Assembly: GCF_002355415.1 (NCBI RefSeq)
Contig: NZ_AP014936.1
Coordinates: 310,001-374,000, forward strand
Origin: Sulfurifustis variabilis
GTDB taxonomy: Bacteria; Pseudomonadota; Gammaproteobacteria; Acidiferrobacterales; Sulfurifustaceae
Reading direction: 5' to 3'
DNA length: 64,000 nucleotides
Both the position numbers and the translations under genes were made by a program. A model generated the notes under the pieces. That model saw only the letters and a program-made list of their open reading frames with translations, was not told the DNA's origin and searched no databases. Shown piece by piece: positions 35,009 to 45,221 of this stretch (position 1 is the stretch's first letter; every line of letters begins with the position of its first letter).

Positions 35009-35866
35009 TCAGGCGAGGCCGAGCAGCAGCAGGCCGGCGCAGATGACCAGGACGGCGGCGAGACGGGAGCGCCAGTGCTCGCGCTCCTTATATATGGTAA
35101 TGGCGATCAGGGTCGCGAGGACGATGCCGGCGTTGGTGAAGGCGACGGCGTAGGCCGCCGGGACGTACTGCATGGCGAAGATCACGAGCGCGTAGGCATT
35201 CCCGATGAACAGCCCGCCGAGCACGGCCCGTCCCGAAGCCGGCCGGTGCTCGGGTACCCAGCGCCCAGTCCGCGCGCGCAGCTCGAGGGTGAGCGCGATC
35301 CAGGCGACCAGCAGCGTCACCGTGACGTAGCCGAGCTGCGTGAGGTACCCCGGGAGGGCGGGCACCGCCAGCTTGTTCGACGTGGAGTAGACGCTGGTGC
35401 CGAAGGCGGCGGCGATCGCCCACGGCAGGGCCTGCGCCGGTGCCCCGCCGCGCGCCGTCCAGGCGAGCCCGAGCACGCCGCCGACGATCACCAGGATCGC
35501 GAGCCAGCCGGCCGCCGGAAGGTGCTCGCCGAAGAGGAACACGGTCCAGACGGCGATCAGCACGGGCGAGCTGCGCGCGATGGGGTACACCAGCGGCACC
35601 GGGGCGTGCCGGTAGGCGATGCCCAGAGCGAGAAAGTAGAGCGCCTCGGCCGCGCACGTCACGGACAGCAGGAGCGCCAGCCGCGCCGACCACTCGGCGT
35701 GGCCGATCAGCCATGCCGCCGACCAGGGCCCGACCAGGACCAGCCACCCGAGCAGCGCCCACCATAAGAAGAAGCTCTTCGGATCCGCCGCGCGCGCCGA
35801 CAGGTTCCACGCCACGTGCATCAGCACCGACGCGGCGAGGGCGAGGAGGGCGGGGGCCGGGATCAC
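35009..35866 (-). CDS. EamA/DMT family transporter
   Basis: 285 residues, ten predicted transmembrane helices in two EamA halves (YFLALGIAYRHAPVPLVYPIARSSPVLIAVWTVFLFGEHL and FAMQYVPAAYAVAFTNAGIVLATLIAITIYKEREHW). Probable small-metabolite exporter; substrate unknown. Stands alone. Confidence 0.85.
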   Translation of the reverse strand: MIPAPALLALAASVLMHVAWNLSARAADPKSFFLWWALLGWLVLVGPWSAAWLIGHAEWSARLALLLSVTCAAEALYFLALGIAYRHAPVPLVYPIARSSPVLIAVWTVFLFGEHLPAAGWLAILVIVGGVLGLAWTARGGAPAQALPWAIAAAFGTSVYSTSNKLAVPALPGYLTQLGYVTVTLLVAWIALTLELRARTGRWVPEHRPASGRAVLGGLFIGNAYALVIFAMQYVPAAYAVAFTNAGIVLATLIAITIYKEREHWRSRLAAVLVICAGLLLLGLA

Positions 35867-36019
35867 CGAGGTCGTGAGGTCGTGAGGGCGGGAAGGGGTA
35901 AGGGGTGAAAGCGTGAAGGCGTCAGGGCGCGGGTGCGGGCGGCGGGGCGAGCGTAAGGGGGTTCACCACCCCCGCGATCTTCGCGCTCACGCGCTCACGC
36001 CCTCCCGCTCTCCCGGCAT
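35867..36019. repeat. Intergenic imperfect hairpin, type C
   Basis: Left arm words (gtcgtgagggcgggaaggg, gtgaaagcgtgaaggcgtca) are mirrored on the right (cgctcacgcgctcacgccctcccgctctcccggcattcacg) around a gggggttcaccaccccc hairpin and a cgcgatcttcgcgc core. It fills the gap between two minus-strand genes. Same design as types A and B but with different words. Confidence 0.45.
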
Positions 36020-36373
36020 TCACGGTCCGAGCGCGTAGAAGTACGGGATCCAGTAGAGAACGAGCGCGAGCGCCACGAGGAGGTTGATCCAGACGACGGT
36101 GCGCAGCCGCGCCCGCGCCTCGCCCTCGGCGTCCGAGAGGAACACCCGGGCCATGAGCGCGTCGAGCAGGAGCAGCATCACGACCAGCGGAGCGAGGACG
36201 GGCATCAGTACCGTGCGCGCCAGGCCCCAGCCGTGGTATACCGCCTTCGTGCCCGGCGCCGGCGCGAAGACCACGACCAGCACGGCGGCGGCGAGGAGCG
36301 CGATGCGCAGCGGGCCGAGGCGCCGCGCCCAGCGGAGGACGGCGTTGCCCGCGCTCGCGGATTCGGATTCCAT
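36020..36373 (-). CDS. Small membrane protein, unknown
   Basis: 117 residues with three hydrophobic segments (LRIALLAAAVLVVVFA; VLMPVLAPLVVMLLLLDALMA; VVWINLLVALALVLYWIPYFYAL). Not recognised. Divergent from nirI, and its start is ~85 bp from an FNR-type box, so it may share low-oxygen control. The longer in-frame extension to 36490 would run through that box and is rejected. Confidence 0.5.
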   Translation of the reverse strand: MESESASAGNAVLRWARRLGPLRIALLAAAVLVVVFAPAPGTKAVYHGWGLARTVLMPVLAPLVVMLLLLDALMARVFLSDAEGEARARLRTVVWINLLVALALVLYWIPYFYALGP

Positions 36374-36451
36374 GCGCGCGAATGGTAGCGGCGGTTTCGC
36401 CGGCCCGCCAGCCATCACGGCACTGTAGAAGGAATGCCGACGCCTTGAAAC

Positions 36452-36465
36452 TTGATCGAAGTCAA
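36452..36465. promoter_or_regulatory. FNR/DNR-type box upstream of nirI
   Basis: TTGATCGAAGTCAA, matching TTGAT-N4-ATCAA with one mismatch. Placed at -41.5 it predicts a transcript start near 36500, which excludes the in-frame ATG at 36382 and fits the ATT start at 36535. Confidence 0.75.
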
Positions 36466-36534
36466 AGCCGCGGCGCCCGCCGGCCCTCACGCTTCCGGCC
36501 TGTCCGTCAGCGCGCCCTGCCCACGGAGCCCGCC

Positions 36535-38247
36535 ATTCGCACCCGCCGCTTCCTGTTCCTCGCGCTCCTCGCGCTCCTCGCGGCCGTTCCCGCCTACGCG
36601 CAAGGCGTGGCGGACCGCTTTCCCGCCGCGCGCGACTTCTTTCCCGGGGCCGACCGCTTCGGCGAGCTCGAAGGGACGCCGCCGGCCGCGCCCGTGTACC
36701 GCGAGGACCGGCTGCTCGGTTACGTCTTCCTCACGGCCGACATGGTCCGCATCCCGGCCTACTCGGGAAAGCCGATCAACACGCTGATCGGCGTGGACGT
36801 CGCCGGCCGGATCGCGGGCCTGACCATCGTCGAGCACGAGGAACCGATACTCCTCGTCGGCATCTCCGAGGAGCGGCTCCAGCGCTTCGCCGCGCAGTAC
36901 CGCGGCGTTTCGGCCTACGACCGGACCTCGGTCGGCGCGACGCGGGAAGGCCAGGTGACCATCGACGCGATCTCGGGCGCGACCATCACCGTCATGGTGG
37001 AGAACGCCACGATCATGCGCTCGCTGCGTCTCGTTGCCGAGTCGCGCGGGCTGCCGTTGCCCGGCGCCGACACCGCCGCCGCGCCGCCGACCACGGCGGC
37101 CGACGGCGCGCGGGAAGCCCCGGCGGCCGAGGCGGCCCCCGCTTCACGTCCGGCGGCCACGGCGCGCTCCCCGGCCGCGGGCCCCGCCGCGACGGCGCCC
37201 GGCGGCGCGGCGCCGGTCATGCCGACGGACGACGAGCCGATCTGGGTGGGCGTCTGGCGGGAGCGTGCGTTCCAGATCGCGCTGCTCGTGACCGGACTCA
37301 CCCTGCTCACCCTGATTCTCGTCTTCCAGGACTGGCTCGCGCGCCATCCGAAGCTGCTCATCTACGTGCGCGACGGGTACCTCGTGTTCACGATCCTCTT
37401 CATCGGGTGGTACGCGCTCGCGCAGCTCTCGGTCGTGAACGTGCTCACGTTCACGCACGCGGTGTTCCACGACTTCCGCTGGGAGAGCTTCCTGATCGAC
37501 CCGATGATGTTCATCCTCTGGGGCTTCGTGGCGGTGACGCTGCTGCTCTGGGGGCGCGGCGTGTACTGCGGGTGGTTGTGCCCGTACGGGGCGATACAGG
37601 AGCTGACGCAGCAGCTCGCGCAGCGGTTCAAGGTGCGCCAGTTCGAGTTCCCGGACGTCGTGCACGAGCGGCTGTGGGCGCTCAAGTACGTCATCCTCAT
37701 CGTGCTCTTCGGCGTTTCGCTGCAGTCGCTCGCCGACGCCGAGCGTCTCGCCGAGGTCGAGCCGTTCAAGACGGCGATCACGATGCGCTTCATGCGCGAG
37801 TGGGGGTTCGTGCTCTACGCCGTCGGCTTCATCGCGGTCTCGGCGGTCAACCGGAAGTTCTTCTGCAAGTACGTCTGCCCGCTCGGCGCGGCCCTCGCGA
37901 TTCCGGCGCGCTTCCGGATCTTCGACTGGTGGCTGCGGCGCCGCAAGGAATGCGGACGGCCGTGCCAGATCTGCGCGAACGAGTGCGAGGTGCGGGCCAT
38001 CCGCCCGACGGGCGAGATCAACGCCAACGAATGCCACTACTGCCTGGACTGCCAGGTGACGTACTACAACGCCTACAAGTGCCCGCCCGAAGTGGACCGC
38101 CGCAAGCGCCGCGAGCGCGTGCCGCGCGCCCGCGAGATCGTGCGCGAGCTGGAGATGCACATCGGACCCGCGGGCCTCGACGATCGCAGCCGCGCGTCGG
38201 GCGATCGCGGGTGCGAGGGGTGCCCGCAGCGCGACGGATGCGAGTGA
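36535..38247 (+). CDS. nirI: NosR/NirI family membrane flavoprotein-ferredoxin
   Basis: 570 residues as read from an ATT codon at 36535, which has GGAG 6 nt upstream; no ATG, GTG or TTG is suitably placed after the predicted transcript start. Signal-like helix (FLFLALLALLAAVPAYA), periplasmic FMN-binding domain to ~170 with the flavin-attachment motif DAISGATI (SGAT 147-150), Pro/Ala linker, then six or so transmembrane helices with CGWLCPYGA and CKYVCPLGA. Cytosolic [4Fe-4S] motifs CGRPCQICANEC and CHYCLDC follow. NirI is needed for nirS expression/NirS activity in Paracoccus and is thought to pass electrons across the membrane. Directly upstream of nirS and under its own FNR-type box. Confidence 0.85.
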   Translation: MRTRRFLFLALLALLAAVPAYAQGVADRFPAARDFFPGADRFGELEGTPPAAPVYREDRLLGYVFLTADMVRIPAYSGKPINTLIGVDVAGRIAGLTIVEHEEPILLVGISEERLQRFAAQYRGVSAYDRTSVGATREGQVTIDAISGATITVMVENATIMRSLRLVAESRGLPLPGADTAAAPPTTAADGAREAPAAEAAPASRPAATARSPAAGPAATAPGGAAPVMPTDDEPIWVGVWRERAFQIALLVTGLTLLTLILVFQDWLARHPKLLIYVRDGYLVFTILFIGWYALAQLSVVNVLTFTHAVFHDFRWESFLIDPMMFILWGFVAVTLLLWGRGVYCGWLCPYGAIQELTQQLAQRFKVRQFEFPDVVHERLWALKYVILIVLFGVSLQSLADAERLAEVEPFKTAITMRFMREWGFVLYAVGFIAVSAVNRKFFCKYVCPLGAALAIPARFRIFDWWLRRRKECGRPCQICANECEVRAIRPTGEINANECHYCLDCQVTYYNAYKCPPEVDRRKRRERVPRAREIVRELEMHIGPAGLDDRSRASGDRGCEGCPQRDGCE

Positions 38248-38296
38248 GCGCAACCTCGGACGCAGTCGGGATATTTTACGCAAGCGCGCGAGGCGC

Positions 38297-38310
38297 TTGA
38301 CTCAAGTCAA
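38297..38310. promoter_or_regulatory. FNR/DNR-type box, distal nirS site
   Basis: TTGACTCAAGTCAA, a perfect palindrome, ~65 bp upstream of the second box. It may act as an auxiliary activator site. Confidence 0.7.
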
Positions 38311-38361
38311 GTCGATCGGCACCGTTGCGCTTCGCGCTCGCCGATAATTCACCTACGCTTT

Positions 38362-38375
38362 TTGACCCATATCAA
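38362..38375. promoter_or_regulatory. FNR/DNR-type box, proximal nirS site
   Basis: TTGACCCATATCAA. A TACTTA -10-like hexamer at 38394-38399 puts the transcript start near 38406-38410, leaving a ~35-nt leader with GAGGGGAG before the nirS ATG. A standard class II activation layout. Confidence 0.75.
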
Positions 38376-38437
38376 GGTTGCGCGCTCGTGCGCTACTTAG
38401 AGTCGCGGACGATTCGTTCTCGAAACGAGGGGAGTAA

Positions 38438-40168
<1,731 letters not shown>

Positions 40169-40178
40169 AAAGGTCGAG

Positions 40179-40200
40179 GGGAGGGGGAAGGCCCCCTCCC
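40179..40200 (+). terminator. nirS-nirC intercistronic hairpin
   Basis: A 9-bp stem GGGAGGGGG / CCCCCTCCC with loop aagg, 10 bp after the nirS stop and without a U-run. Likely a stabiliser or partial terminator that makes nirS more abundant than the heme d1 genes. Confidence 0.55.
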
Positions 40201-40222
40201 TTCTCCTCCGAGGGAGAGGCAG

Positions 40223-40561
40223 ATGCACCGCGCAGGCAGACAGACCATCATCGGGCTGTTCACGCTGCTCGGCATGGCGGCCGGCCAGGCCGCGGCGGAG
40301 ATCCCCGCTGCCCGGCAGGCGGAGCTCCGGTACCTGCTCGTGCAGGACTGCGGCTCGTGCCACGGTCTCACCTTCAAGGGCGGCCTCGGGTCGCCGCTCA
40401 CCCCGGAGGCGCTCGCCGGCAAGGACCCGCGGGCGCTGCGCGACACCATTCTGAACGGCCTGCCCGGCACGGCCATGCCCCCGTGGCGTCCCTTCGTGAC
40501 GCCGGAGGAGGCGGCGTGGATGGTGCGGGTACTGATCGAGGGGCAGCCCCATGCGCGCTAG
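40223..40561 (+). CDS. nirC: Cytochrome c55x-type NirC
   Basis: 112 residues, signal peptide plus one CGSCH heme site (43-47) and a Met ligand probably in GTAMPPWRPF. NirC is the small monoheme cytochrome of nir operons that donates electrons to NirS or serves in heme d1 maturation. Overlaps nirF by 11 bp. Confidence 0.88.
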   Translation: MHRAGRQTIIGLFTLLGMAAGQAAAEIPAARQAELRYLLVQDCGSCHGLTFKGGLGSPLTPEALAGKDPRALRDTILNGLPGTAMPPWRPFVTPEEAAWMVRVLIEGQPHAR

Positions 40562-41750
40562 CGGCGGGCTGCCCCACTTTTCGCGCGCGGCGCTCGCCAT
40601 CGTCGGCGCCGCGCTGCTCGCCGCCTGCGCGACCGTCGCGCCGCGGGGGACCGGCGACCTCGGCATCGTCATCGAACGCGCCGCCGGGCGGGTGCACGTC
40701 GTCGACACGACCGCGCGCGCGTCCCTCGCCCGCATCGATGGCCTCGGCGACCTGTCGCACGCCTCGGCCGTCTACTCGCGCGACGGCCGTTACGCCTACG
40801 TGTTCGGCCGCGACGGCGGTCTCACTAAGGTCGACCTGCTGGAAAGCCGCATCGTCAAGCGCATCGTCCAGGCCGGCAATGCCATCGGCGGCGCGATCTC
40901 GCAGGACGGCACGCTCGTCGCCGTCTCGAACTACGAGCCGGGCGGCGTGAAGATCTTCAGCGCGCAGACGCTCGAGCTGCTCGCGGACATCCCCGCGGTG
41001 TCCGGCCCCGACAACCGGCCCTCCAAGGTCGTCGGCCTCGTGGACGCGCCCGGGCAGCGGTTCGTGTTCAGCCTGTTCGAAGGCGGCGAGATCTGGATCG
41101 CCGACGCGCGCGATCCGCGCGCGCCCGTACTCACCCGGTTCGCGAACGTCGGCCGCCAGCCCTACGACGGCACGGTGACGCCGGACGGCCGCTACTACAT
41201 GGCCGGCCTGTTCGGCGAGGACGGGCTCGCCCTGCTCGATCTCTGGCGACCGGAGTCCGGCGTGCGGCGCGTGCTGCCCGGCTACGGCCGGGGCGAGCAG
41301 AAGCTGCCGGTGTACAAGATGCCGCACATGGACAACTGGGCGCACGCCGGCGGCCGGGCGTTCGTGCCCGCGGTCGGGCGGCACGAGGTGCTGATCGTCG
41401 ACGAAACGGGCTGGACCGAGGCGGGGCGCGTCGCCGTCGCCGGGCAGCCGGTGTTCGTGATCGCGCGGCCCGACGGGCGCCAGGTGTGGGTCAACTTCGC
41501 GCCCCCGCACAACGACACCGTGCAGGTGATCGACGCCGCCAGCGGAAAGATCGTGCACACGCTCAAGCCCGGCAAGGGGGTGCTGCACATGGAGTTCACC
41601 CCGCGCGGCGAGGCGGTCTGGATCTCGGTGCGCGACGAGGACCGCGTCGAGGTGTACGACACCGAGCGCTTCGCGCGCCTCGCCACGCTGCCCGTCGACA
41701 AGCCGAGCGGCATCTTCTTCACGGCGCGCGCCCACCGGATCGGCCTATGA
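40551..41750 (+). CDS. nirF: Heme d1 biosynthesis protein NirF
   Basis: 399 residues, propeller protein related to the d1 domain of NirS. The lipobox LLAAC in the signal makes it a periplasmic lipoprotein, as known for NirF. Conserved stretches: HASAVYSRDGRYAYVFGRDGGLTKVDLL, SNYEPGGVKIF, and HMDNWAHAGGRAFVPAVGRHEV. It dehydrogenates a late heme d1 precursor. Its stop overlaps the nirD start. Confidence 0.92.
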   Translation: MRASGGLPHFSRAALAIVGAALLAACATVAPRGTGDLGIVIERAAGRVHVVDTTARASLARIDGLGDLSHASAVYSRDGRYAYVFGRDGGLTKVDLLESRIVKRIVQAGNAIGGAISQDGTLVAVSNYEPGGVKIFSAQTLELLADIPAVSGPDNRPSKVVGLVDAPGQRFVFSLFEGGEIWIADARDPRAPVLTRFANVGRQPYDGTVTPDGRYYMAGLFGEDGLALLDLWRPESGVRRVLPGYGRGEQKLPVYKMPHMDNWAHAGGRAFVPAVGRHEVLIVDETGWTEAGRVAVAGQPVFVIARPDGRQVWVNFAPPHNDTVQVIDAASGKIVHTLKPGKGVLHMEFTPRGEAVWISVRDEDRVEVYDTERFARLATLPVDKPSGIFFTARAHRIGL

Positions 41751-42196
41751 ACGCCCTCGAGAAGCGGCTGCTCAACGAGTTCCAGCGGGATTTCCCGCTG
41801 TCGTCCACGCCGTACGCGGACATCGCGAAGCGGGTGGGCGCGAGCGAGACCGAGGTGCTGGAGGCGCTCGCGCGGCTGACCGCGAGCGGCGCCGTCAGCC
41901 GGGTCGGCCCCGTGATCCGCCCGCACTCGATCGGGGTGAGCACGCTCGCCGCCATGCGCGTGCCGCCCGAGCGGCTCCCGGAGATCGCGGCGCTCGTCTC
42001 GGAGTACCCGGAGGTCAACCACAACTACGAGCGCGAGCACGAGGTGAACCTCTGGTTCGTGCTGGCCGCGCCGACGAAGCAGCGGCTGCGCCAGGTGCTG
42101 AGCGACATCGAGCGGCGCGCGCGGCTCGCGGTGCTCGACCTGCCGCTCCTTGCCGACTATCACATCGACCTGGGGTTCGAGATCAAATGGAGCTGA
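41747..42196 (+). CDS. nirD: Siroheme decarboxylase subunit NirD
   Basis: 149 residues, Lrp/AsnC-like fold with HTH (YADIAKRVGASETEVLEAL) and the heme-pocket segment PEVNHNYEREHEVNLWFVL. With NirL/G/H it decarboxylates siroheme to 12,18-didecarboxysiroheme on the way to heme d1. The ATG overlaps the nirF stop (ATGA). Confidence 0.9.
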   Translation: MNALEKRLLNEFQRDFPLSSTPYADIAKRVGASETEVLEALARLTASGAVSRVGPVIRPHSIGVSTLAAMRVPPERLPEIAALVSEYPEVNHNYEREHEVNLWFVLAAPTKQRLRQVLSDIERRARLAVLDLPLLADYHIDLGFEIKWS

Positions 42197-42711
42197 ACCA
42201 GCGCGACCTGCGCCTGATCGCGGCGATCCAGCACGGGCTGCCCCTCTCGCCGCGCCCGTATGCGGAGGTGGGCGAACGCATCGGCCTGAGCGAGCAGGAG
42301 GTGATTGCGCGCATCCGCGCGCTCCAGGCGCGCGGCGTCATCAAGCGCTTCGGCGTGGTGGTGCGTCACCACGAGTGCGGCTACGGGGCGAACGCGATGG
42401 TGGTGTGGGACGTGCCGAACGGCGACGTCGACGAGGTCGGCCGCCGCTTCGCGCGCTTCCCTTTCGTGACGCTCTGCTACCGGCGCCCGCGCCGTCCGCC
42501 CGAGTGGCCCTACAACCTCTATACGATGATCCACGGGCGCGACCGCGCGCACGTGCTGGCGCAGCTCGCCGGGCTGATCGAGAAGACGGGCGCGCAGGCG
42601 ATCGCGCACCGCGTGCTCTTCAGCAAGCGCCGCTTCAAGCAGCGCGGCGCGCAGTACGTGCCCCCCGAGACCGCCCGGGCGCCGGCGCCGCTCAAGCAGG
42701 CAGCAGGTTGA
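42187..42711 (+). CDS. nirL: Siroheme decarboxylase subunit NirL
   Basis: 174 residues, AsnC-like. It has IKRFGVVVRHHECGYGANAMVVWDVP and the NirL/NirH-type segment CYRRPRRPPEWPYNLYTMIHGRDR, with conserved histidines proposed to act in catalysis. Overlaps nirD by 10 bp. Gene order after nirF (D-L-G-H-J) supports the name. Confidence 0.88.
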   Translation: MELNQRDLRLIAAIQHGLPLSPRPYAEVGERIGLSEQEVIARIRALQARGVIKRFGVVVRHHECGYGANAMVVWDVPNGDVDEVGRRFARFPFVTLCYRRPRRPPEWPYNLYTMIHGRDRAHVLAQLAGLIEKTGAQAIAHRVLFSKRRFKQRGAQYVPPETARAPAPLKQAAG

Positions 42712-42818
42712 AGGCAATGTTGAATGCTGAATTTTGAATGTTGAATTCATGAAGGCGCGCGAAGCGCGCACCCGCAATTCAACATTCAACATCAAGCATT
42801 CAAAATTAGGATCCCGAG
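42712..42818. repeat. Intergenic imperfect hairpin, type B, copy 1
   Basis: Between nirL and nirG. Left arm (aatgttgaat…ttttgaatgttgaatt) and right arm (aattcaacattcaacat…attcaaaatt) are complementary, with a GCGCGCGAAGCGCGC core. A near-relative sits at 49337-49434. Confidence 0.65.
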
Positions 42819-43262
42819 ATGGACGCCATCGATCGCGCGATCGTCAACACGCTCCAGGGCGGCTTTCCGCTGAGCGAGCGGCCCTATGCGGAGGCGGCGC
42901 GCGAGATCGGCATCGACGAGGCGGAGCTGCTCCGCCGGCTCGAGCGCCTGCTCGCCGACCGCGTGCTCTCGCGGTTCGGGCCGATGTACCACGCCGAGCG
43001 CCTCGGCGGCGCGCTCACGCTCGCGGCCCTGCGGGTGCCCGAGGGGGAGTTCGAGCGCGTCGCGGAGATCGTGAACGGCTTTCCCGAGGTCGCGCACAAC
43101 TACGCGCGCGAGCACGAGTTCAACATGTGGTTCGTGCTCGCGACCGAGACGCCGGAGCGACGGGCCGAGGCGATCCAGGCGATCGAACGGGCGACCGGAC
43201 TTCGCGTGTACGACTTTCCGAAGCAGGAGGAGTACTACGTGGGCCTGAGGTTCGAGGCATGA
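42819..43262 (+). CDS. nirG: Siroheme decarboxylase subunit NirG
   Basis: 147 residues, AsnC-like, paralogue of NirD. HTH in YAEAAREIGIDEAELLRRLERL; heme-pocket segment FPEVAHNYAREHEFNMWFVLATE. Separated from nirL by a hairpin element; its stop overlaps the nirH start (ATGA). Confidence 0.9.
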   Translation: MDAIDRAIVNTLQGGFPLSERPYAEAAREIGIDEAELLRRLERLLADRVLSRFGPMYHAERLGGALTLAALRVPEGEFERVAEIVNGFPEVAHNYAREHEFNMWFVLATETPERRAEAIQAIERATGLRVYDFPKQEEYYVGLRFEA

Positions 43263-43837
43263 GGTCGCAGTCGAATGCGGAAGGCGACAGCGCCGCTGCC
43301 CCGCTCCCGCTTGCGGGAGAGGGGCGGGGCGAGGGTGGCGATTCCGCTTCAGGCGTGCCCATCGACGCTACCGACCGCGAGATCATCCTCGCCACGCAAG
43401 GCGGCCTGCCGCTCGTGCCCCGGCCGTACCACGCCATCGCCGCGCGCGTCGGGGTCGGCGCCGCCGAGGTCATCGAGCGTCTGGCGCGCATGCAGGCGAG
43501 CGGCGTCATCCGCCGCATCGGGGCGGTCCCGAACCACTACGCCCTCGGCTATCGCGCGAACGGCATGTCCGTCTGGGACGTGCCGGACGGGCGCATCCGG
43601 GAGCTCGGCGAGCGCATCGGCGCCCTCGACTTCGTCAGCCACTGCTATCACCGGCCGCGCCATCCGCCGGAGTGGCCGTACAACCTGTTCGCCATGGTGC
43701 ACGGCCGCGACCGCGCCGAGGTCGAGGCCAAGGTCGCGGAGATCGCGCGCCTCCTGGGCGCCGACGATCGCGGGCATGCGGTGCTCTACAGTACGCGCAT
43801 ACTCAAGAAAACCGGGTTGAGGATCAGTGCAAAGTGA
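43259..43837 (+). CDS. nirH: Siroheme decarboxylase subunit NirH, with repeat-derived N-terminus
   Basis: 192 residues from the coupled ATG (ATGA with nirG). The real family sequence begins only at PIDATDREIILATQGG; the ~32 residues before it include APLPLAGEGRGEGG, the translation of a REP-like CTCCCGC/GCGGGAG hairpin. A GTG at 43355 would give a normal 160-residue NirH. The catalytic-type segment CYHRPRHPPEWPYNLFAMVHGRDR is intact. Completes the NirDLGH set. Confidence 0.88.
   Translation: MRSQSNAEGDSAAAPLPLAGEGRGEGGDSASGVPIDATDREIILATQGGLPLVPRPYHAIAARVGVGAAEVIERLARMQASGVIRRIGAVPNHYALGYRANGMSVWDVPDGRIRELGERIGALDFVSHCYHRPRHPPEWPYNLFAMVHGRDRAEVEAKVAEIARLLGADDRGHAVLYSTRILKKTGLRISAK
43298..43325. 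repeat. REP-like hairpin inside the nirH 5' end
   Basis: CCCCGCTCCCGCTTGCGGGA onward, the same family as 7777-7801. It keeps an open frame and adds a Gly/Glu/Pro-rich peptide. Confidence 0.65.
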
Positions 43838-43946
43838 CAAGTTTTGAGTTTATAGTTGATGAGCGCTTCGCGGGTTCCATGAGAACGCGCGCCTGCGCGC
43901 TCCTCGACCTGGCACTTGTCACTTAGCACTTGTCAATGGGGTTGCC
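43838..43946. repeat. Intergenic imperfect hairpin, type A, copy 3
   Basis: Between nirH and nirJ. agtgacaagt at the left pairs with cacttgtcact at the right, with ttgatgagcgcttcgcg and gcgcgcctgcgcgc inside. Related to 107-169 and 11245-11325. Confidence 0.55.
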
Positions 43947-45143
43947 GTGTTCCGGATCACGCAGTACATGCAGGAGCTGAAGAATCCGACCCCGCTCGGG
44001 CCGAAGCGCCAGCCGCCCGGGCCGGTGGTGATCTGGAACCTGATCCGGCGCTGCAACCTCGCCTGCAAGCACTGCTACTCGATCTCGGCCGACCACGATT
44101 TTCCGGGGGAGCTGTCGACGGCGGAGGTCTACGGGGTGATGGACGACCTCAAGGCCTTCGGCGTCCCGGTGCTCATCCTTTCGGGCGGCGAGCCGCTGCT
44201 GCGGCCCGACATCTACGACATCTCGCTGCGCGCGAAGCGGATGGGTTTCTACGTCGGCCTCTCGAGCAACGGGACGCTGATCGACGGGTCGAACATCGAC
44301 CGGATCGCGGAGATGGGCTACGACTACGTCGGCGTCTCGATCGACGGGCTCGAGGAGACGCACGACCGCTTCCGGCGCATGCAGGGCGCGTACGACGCGT
44401 CGCTGCGCGCGATGAGGCTTTGCCGGGACAAGGGCATCAAGATCGGCATGCGCTTCACGCTCACGCAGGACAACGCGCACGAGCTGCCGGCGCTGCTCCG
44501 GCTCATGGACGACGAGGGCATCGACAAGTTCTACCTCTCGCACCTCAACTACGCCGGCCGGGGCAACATCAACCGGAAGGACGACGTGGTGCTCCAGACG
44601 ACGCGCCGCGCGATGGACCTGCTGTTCGACACCTGCTGGGACTACGTGAGCCGGGGTGTGGCGAAGGAGTTCGTCACCGGCAACAACGACGCCGACGGCG
44701 TGTACCTCCTCTTCTGGGCGCGCGAGCGCTTCCCGCAGCTCGTCGACCACCTGCGGGCGAAGCTCGCGCAGTGGGGCGGGAACTCGTCGGGGGTCAACAT
44801 CGCGAACATCGACAACCTCGGCAACGTGCACCCGGATACGTTCTGGTGGCACTACTCGCTCGGCAACGTCAAACAGCGCCCCTTCTCGGAGATCTGGCGC
44901 GATACCTCCGATCCGCTGATGGCGGGCCTGAAGCGCCTGCCGCGCCGGATCGAGGGGCGCTGCGGCGAGTGCCGCTACTTCGACGTGTGCGGGGGCAACA
45001 CGCGCGTGCGCGCCCACCAGCTCACCGGCAATCCCTGGGCCGAGGACCCGGCGTGCTATCTCACGGACGAGGAGATCGGCGCGAGCGGCGCGCGCGAGCG
45101 CCTGGCGGTCAGTCCCTACAGCCGGCGGGCCGCGCGGACATGA
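43947..45143 (+). CDS. nirJ: Heme d1 biosynthesis radical SAM protein NirJ
   Basis: 398 residues from GTG. Radical SAM cluster cysteines 36, 40 and 43 (CNLACKHCYS), SAM-binding GGEPLLR, and a C-terminal SPASM-like segment with CGECRYFDVCGGNTRVRA for an extra FeS cluster. It replaces two propionates by oxo groups in the heme d1 precursor. Acts in the cytoplasm. Confidence 0.94.
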   Translation: MFRITQYMQELKNPTPLGPKRQPPGPVVIWNLIRRCNLACKHCYSISADHDFPGELSTAEVYGVMDDLKAFGVPVLILSGGEPLLRPDIYDISLRAKRMGFYVGLSSNGTLIDGSNIDRIAEMGYDYVGVSIDGLEETHDRFRRMQGAYDASLRAMRLCRDKGIKIGMRFTLTQDNAHELPALLRLMDDEGIDKFYLSHLNYAGRGNINRKDDVVLQTTRRAMDLLFDTCWDYVSRGVAKEFVTGNNDADGVYLLFWARERFPQLVDHLRAKLAQWGGNSSGVNIANIDNLGNVHPDTFWWHYSLGNVKQRPFSEIWRDTSDPLMAGLKRLPRRIEGRCGECRYFDVCGGNTRVRAHQLTGNPWAEDPACYLTDEEIGASGARERLAVSPYSRRAART

Positions 45144-45221
45144 GGCGAGAGGCCCGGCGGGCGCGCCCGTCCGACGGTGGCGGATTGCGGCCGCGAGGCA
45201 GTGCGCGGCAGGAGGTGGGAC

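Noticed and set aside
36382-36534. Extension of nirI upstream to the ATG at 36382
   Set aside because: It would place the FNR-type box and predicted promoter inside the coding sequence and adds a Ser/Arg-rich, non-conserved leader.
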